Assembly: GCF_001956215.1 (NCBI RefSeq)
Contig: NZ_MRTQ01000008.1
Coordinates: 124,001 to 188,000 of the forward strand
Source: Paenibacillus sp. FSL R5-0490
Lineage (GTDB): Bacteria > Bacillota > Bacilli > Bacillales > Cytobacillaceae
Direction: 5' to 3'
DNA length: 64,000 nucleotides
Shown here: positions 60,500 to 64,000 of the stretch, in pieces
Layout of the letters: each line of letters begins with the position of its first letter
Numbering within the stretch: the stretch's first letter is position 1
Made by a program: the position numbers and the translations under genes
Notes under the pieces: generated by a model
The model's database searches: none
What the model saw: only the letters and a program-made list of their open reading frames with translations
What the model was told of the DNA's origin: nothing

Positions 60500-61672
60500 T
60501 TATTTGACTGGAGTGACACTATTCCCGCCAACAAGGGCTGCTTGTTCATTCTGCTTCCCCAGAGCAAATCTCTTTTCAAAAACAGTAAACTCTCTAATAG
60601 TTTCATAATTCGGTTCATAGCCAATACCGAATCTTTCTGGAACCTTGATCATCCCATCTTCAACCGTTACTTCAGGGTCAATCAGATCCTTCTCCCAATA
60701 GCGGGATGATGCAGCTGTGTCCCCTGGCATAATAAAGTTTGATAGTGTGGTTAAGGCAATATTGTGTGCCCTTCCGATGCCAGATTCCAGCATGCCGCCA
60801 CACCATACCGGGATGCCGCGTTCCTGGCAGAGGTCATGAATTTTTTTGGATTCTGTCAAGCCCCCGACACGGCCGATTTTGATATTAATAATTTTGCAGC
60901 TTCCAAGCTCAATCGCCTTGCGTGCATCTTCATAGGAATGAATGCTTTCATCGAGGCAGACCGGTGTTTTAAGTTCTTTCTGAAGGACAGCATGATCAAT
61001 AATGTCATCAGAGGCCAGCGGCTGCTCAATCATCATTAAATCAAATTCATCCAGCTGTTTTAACAGGTCAATATCTTTAAGAGTGTAGGCTGAGTTTGCA
61101 TCCGCCATAAGCGCTATATCCGGAAAATGCTTTCTTACTTCCCTCATAACTTCAACATCCCAGCCCGGCTTGATTTTCACTTTAATTCGTTTGTAGCCAT
61201 CCTTTACATATTCACCTATCAGGTTCAGCAAGTCCTCAACTCGATCCTGAATCCCGATGCTGATTCCAACTTCAATCTCATTCGCTGTCCCGCCAAGCGC
61301 CTTCGCAAGCGGAATTCCCTTCTGCTTGGCATATAAGTCCCAAACAGCCCCTTCGAAAGCCGATTTCGCCATATTGTTTTTCCGTATGTACGAGAGCGTT
61401 TCCGTCACTTCATCAGGATGTTCCATTTCTTTGTTTAATAGATTCGGAATGATGAAATCTTCAAGCATATGCCAGTTCGTCTTCAGTGTTTCTTCGTTAT
61501 ACCATGGTGAATGAAAAGCTACTGATTCTCCCCAGCCGCTCCTACCGTTCTCATCCTTTGCTTCCAATAAAAGAAATTCTTTATCCTGAAACGTTCCAAA
61601 GCTTGTTGTAAATGGTGCTTTCATTCTCATTTTCATATGCCTCAATACGACTTCTGTCACCTTCATATTCAT
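60500..61672 (-). CDS. N-acylamino acid racemase / o-succinylbenzoate synthase family
   Basis: 390 residues of the enolase superfamily (MenC type). The KxK of the racemases is in IKVKIKPGW near residue 163, metal ligands are in LMADANSAY near residue 189, MIEQPL near residue 214 and VCLDESIHS near residue 238, and the second lysine in [11 protein letters not shown] near residue 263. Its partners, a GNAT and an M20 deacylase, match the N-succinylamino acid racemase pathway of Geobacillus, which turns D- into L-amino acids. A true menC role is unlikely as no menaquinone genes are near. Start 61672 or ATG 61666. Confidence 0.9.
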   Translation of the reverse strand: MNMKVTEVVLRHMKMRMKAPFTTSFGTFQDKEFLLLEAKDENGRSGWGESVAFHSPWYNEETLKTNWHMLEDFIIPNLLNKEMEHPDEVTETLSYIRKNNMAKSAFEGAVWDLYAKQKGIPLAKALGGTANEIEVGISIGIQDRVEDLLNLIGEYVKDGYKRIKVKIKPGWDVEVMREVRKHFPDIALMADANSAYTLKDIDLLKQLDEFDLMMIEQPLASDDIIDHAVLQKELKTPVCLDESIHSYEDARKAIELGSCKIINIKIGRVGGLTESKKIHDLCQERGIPVWCGGMLESGIGRAHNIALTTLSNFIMPGDTAASSRYWEKDLIDPEVTVEDGMIKVPERFGIGYEPNYETIREFTVFEKRFALGKQNEQAALVGGNSVTPVK

Positions 61673-61687
61673 AACCGCCTTTTCCTG

Positions 61688-62512
61688 TTAGTTGAGTTTA
61701 AGCTCGTTTCTCTGAACTAATACATAGTAGTGTACCGGGCCTTCTGAGCTTTTTTGAAAACCCGCCATGGCGTACCCTTTTGAAAATAACGCCTGAAAAA
61801 TTCCTCTGGTTTTGAAGCGCCAGTCCATCGCAAGCTCGAAATTTTGATTTTTAATAGCTTGAAAGTTTGCCGGAATCGGGACAAGCACAGATCCTCCAGA
61901 ACGATCCCACTCCGTATTCAATAAAATTGGAAAGTTGTCTTCTGATAGTCCCCAGTCGAACGGATTCTCGGCAGAAGCTGCTTCAATACTCAATCGCTCC
62001 TCCACATGTGAACTGGTAATCCACCATTCCACCTTTAACCGGTCTGTCGGCAGTCCATGATTCAAATTATCATCCATATCTCCATAGCAATTCTCCACAT
62101 AAGTGGAGCAAATCGCATTCAGCTTGGACAGGTTCAGGTATGCATTCCGGCTTTCAAGCGGATCAAACGTCCAGGTGATCAGGTCATATCCCATCTCAGC
62201 GGCCAGTTCCTTTTGCTTCTGCTTTAAAAACGCACCAAGCCCCTTATCCTGGTGGTCAGGGTGAATGCCGAGCATATGAGAGCATAAATATCCTTTTCCC
62301 CTGTTGAAACCGGGAAATCCGTAGCTGAATCCCACCAGTTCTTCTTCTATAAATGCCCCGAGGAGAAGCCCGCCGTTCTGGGCAGCTGTGATGGTTTGAT
62401 GAACCGGAAGCGGAGCCATATTCCAGATGATCTCTTCCAGCTTTTGAATCAGATTCATATCGGATGCTGTCTTTAATACCCGCAAATCAATTGTCACAGC
62501 AGCCATCTTCAC
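61688..62512 (-). CDS. GNAT family N-acyltransferase (N-succinyltransferase type)
   Basis: 274 residues. LCSHMLGIHPDHQDKGLGAF near residue 75 holds the acyl-CoA binding loop, and YDLITWTFDPLESRNAYLNL follows. In related operons this GNAT succinylates D-amino acids before racemisation. Its stop is 15 bases before the racemase start. Start overlaps the M20 gene stop (ATGA). Confidence 0.87.
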   Translation of the reverse strand: MKMAAVTIDLRVLKTASDMNLIQKLEEIIWNMAPLPVHQTITAAQNGGLLLGAFIEEELVGFSYGFPGFNRGKGYLCSHMLGIHPDHQDKGLGAFLKQKQKELAAEMGYDLITWTFDPLESRNAYLNLSKLNAICSTYVENCYGDMDDNLNHGLPTDRLKVEWWITSSHVEERLSIEAASAENPFDWGLSEDNFPILLNTEWDRSGGSVLVPIPANFQAIKNQNFELAMDWRFKTRGIFQALFSKGYAMAGFQKSSEGPVHYYVLVQRNELKLN

Positions 62513-63636
62513 TCCTCCTTTTCCAAAGTGGCCATTACCGCCCTGGCCAATATTTCCACCCCTGAGTAAATCGCTTCCCGATTGAACGTCATGTCCGGAT
62601 GATGAAGACCCGGCTGCAGGTCACAGCCCAATCCGAGCATCGTGGCCTTAATATTCGGCTTTTTGAGGGTATAAAAATGGAAGTCTTCCCCTCCTGATGT
62701 CACGATTGGCTCCCGTAATTGGCCGGCTCCAAGTACATCGATTACGGCCTTTTCGAGAAAATGCTGCGCTTCTTCATCTACCTCAGCTGCTGCCACATTC
62801 GCTTTCGTCTCAAGTGTAATTTTGACTCCATAGAGCTTGGATAAATACTCCGTGATCGTTTCAATTTTTTCAGACAGTGCGTTTATCACTTCATTAGTTT
62901 GTGCCCTCAGATCGAGGCTGAAGGAAGCTTTTCCAGGTATGATATTCCCAGAGTCACTGCCCGCATGGAACTTGGTCATTTTAGCCGTATAGGGGACCAT
63001 GGGATCCAAATGAATGTTTTTAATTTCATGAATAAAAGAAGCGCCAATCTCGATGGCATTCTGGCCAAGATGCGGACGGGCGCCATGGGCGTCTTCCCCG
63101 ATAATTTCCCCGGTCAGAAATCTTGCTGCACCATGGTAAATGGCTGCTGATGCTTCCCCGTCCCTTATTTCCTGGATAGGTCTTAGATGTACACCATACA
63201 GGTAATCCACATCATCCAGCACACCATGCTCAATCATTTTGAGAGCTCCGGTGCCCTTTTCTTCAGCAGGCTGGAAGATAAATTTCAGCTTGCCTTTTTT
63301 GGGGAATCCCGCCTTTTGAAGCAGCAGCATCGCCCCTACTCCCATTGTCATATGGGCATCATGGCCGCAGGAATGATTCGCCTGAAACTTGCCGTCCACT
63401 TCCTGCCAAAGTGCGTCCATATCCGCTCTCAGGGCGACACATGGACTTCCTTCCCCTACTTCAACAACCAGACCGGTGCAATCCCCAAACAGCTGAACCT
63501 GAAACCCCCGGCATTCCAGGAATTTCTGCAGGTACTCGGTTGTCTTATATTCCCTCCAGCTCACTTCCGGATTTTCGTGCAAATGCGTAAATACCATCTC
63601 TAATGCGGGTTTAAGCTCTTCAATCATTTCCTTCAA
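62509..63636 (-). CDS. M20 family amidohydrolase (N-acyl-L-amino acid deacylase)
   Basis: 375 residues. HLHENPEVSWREYKTTEYL near residue 18, RADMDALWQ near residue 73, SCGHDAHMTMGVGAML near residue 89 and GGEDFHFYTL near residue 315 are typical of M20D dipeptidases/amidohydrolases. In this operon it should remove the acyl group from N-acyl-L-amino acid. Its ATG overlaps the TGA of the regulator gene. Confidence 0.92.
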   Translation of the reverse strand: MKEMIEELKPALEMVFTHLHENPEVSWREYKTTEYLQKFLECRGFQVQLFGDCTGLVVEVGEGSPCVALRADMDALWQEVDGKFQANHSCGHDAHMTMGVGAMLLLQKAGFPKKGKLKFIFQPAEEKGTGALKMIEHGVLDDVDYLYGVHLRPIQEIRDGEASAAIYHGAARFLTGEIIGEDAHGARPHLGQNAIEIGASFIHEIKNIHLDPMVPYTAKMTKFHAGSDSGNIIPGKASFSLDLRAQTNEVINALSEKIETITEYLSKLYGVKITLETKANVAAAEVDEEAQHFLEKAVIDVLGAGQLREPIVTSGGEDFHFYTLKKPNIKATMLGLGCDLQPGLHHPDMTFNREAIYSGVEILARAVMATLEKEE

Positions 63637-64000
63637 TCTAACTTCCCTCCCGGCTGTATAAAAAAATGCTCACTTTCCAGCTTTTCATATTGTTCTTTCC
63701 TTGCTTGAAATCGGTCACGATCTTTTATGGACACCCCAGCAATCACAGCATTTAGAAAGGAAAATAGTGCGGGTGCCGCATCAATCGTCGATTTTTCCGA
63801 TGAATGTATTTGAAAAAGCAAATCAGCATGCTCTTTAATCGGCGCGATCGCTGAATCGGTTATGCCAATCACAAATGCTCCCTGCTTTTTCGCCAATTCC
63901 GCCATTTTGATCGTATCCTTCATATAACGGTCGAATGAAATGGCAATGAACGTCGCATCCTTATCCATTTCAGTGACCGTCAATAGCAGATCATCCGTAT
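63633..64000 (-). CDS. MurR/RpiR family regulator, 5' part outside the window
   Basis: C-terminal SIS domain of an RpiR-type regulator (ATFIAISFDRYMKDTIKMAE, FVIGITDSAIAPIKEHADLL, STIDAAPALFSFLNAVIAG). Sugar isomerase domains bind phosphosugars or muramic acid derivatives. The frame remains open to the right edge. It overlaps the M20 gene by 4 bases and so leads the operon. Confidence 0.88.
   Translation of the reverse strand, partial: TDDLLLTVTEMDKDATFIAISFDRYMKDTIKMAELAKKQGAFVIGITDSAIAPIKEHADLLFQIHSSEKSTIDAAPALFSFLNAVIAGVSIKDRDRFQARKEQYEKLESEHFFIQPGGKLD

Overview
The window is a chromosomal stretch from a low-to-moderate GC Firmicute of the family Bacillaceae. Gene content suggests a Cytobacillus/Bacillus firmus-like soil or marine Bacillus; this is an inference from gene families, not from any marker RNA. 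Signs are strong AAGGAGG ribosome sites, BirA, MntR, XylR, CcpA (cre) and Fur-like operator sequences of Bacillus type, a yhfU-yhfT-yhfS-like biotin/fatty-acid operon, and Bacillus families such as DUF6944, DUF3231, YvrJ, DUF1659 and DUF2922. No rRNA, tRNA or CRISPR array was seen.

Layout. 1-5.2 kb: an esterase fragment, small membrane proteins and the BirA-type operon bioY-yhfT-yhfS, whose last gene appears to start at ATT. 5.3-14.3 kb: two repetitive DUF6944-like proteins, acetyltransferase, VOC protein, LysM-amidase, a structured repeat, luciferase-like monooxygenase, and a divergent EamA exporter/AraC pair. 14.5-20 kb: DinB protein, a long 52-bp tandem repeat, and a minus-strand operon with PlsY, a FeeM/GNAT-aminotransferase fusion, an LtaS-like sulfatase-fold protein and a small membrane protein. 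20.1-23.3 kb: manganese ABC transporter with an MntR box and a divergent MntR-like regulator. 23.3-30.1 kb: complete xylose locus (symporter, epimerase, kinase, isomerase, divergent xylR) with cre and xyl operator. 30.2-35 kb: UvrA-like drug-resistance ATPase and a Clp_N-GNAT gene broken by a 141-bp palindromic element.

35-37.7 kb: an unusual cluster of a replication-type HTH protein, a sigma-70 family factor, DUF1659, DUF2922 and YvrJ. Two nearly identical promoter-like sequences flank the sigma gene. 37.8-44.5 kb: an esterase with an in-frame stop, Nudix hydrolase, and the mannitol operon mtlA-mtlR-mtlD. 44.5-50.4 kb: DUF2243 and partner, ferritin-like/cupin fusion, a second 52-bp repeat locus, a FrnE/DsbA-type oxidoreductase with TGA at its first active-site cysteine, DUF3231, an ADP-ribosyltransferase-like protein and a cysteine desulfurase. 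50.5-59.3 kb: a 19-residue peptide transcription unit, VOC proteins, a phospholipase A2-like protein, EamA exporter, RidA, class D beta-lactamase and a MocR regulator. 59.3-64 kb: a minus-strand operon (RpiR regulator, M20 deacylase, GNAT, N-acylamino acid racemase) that fits D- to L-amino acid conversion, followed by a YkvI-like transporter.

The most interesting signals are the sigma/DUF cluster with its twin promoters, the TGA in the FrnE CxxC motif followed by a SECIS-like hairpin, the transposon-end or omega-RNA-like insertion, the lipid-type operon with a fused acyltransferase/aminotransferase, and the 52-bp repeat family. All family calls are from reading motifs; no database search was made.
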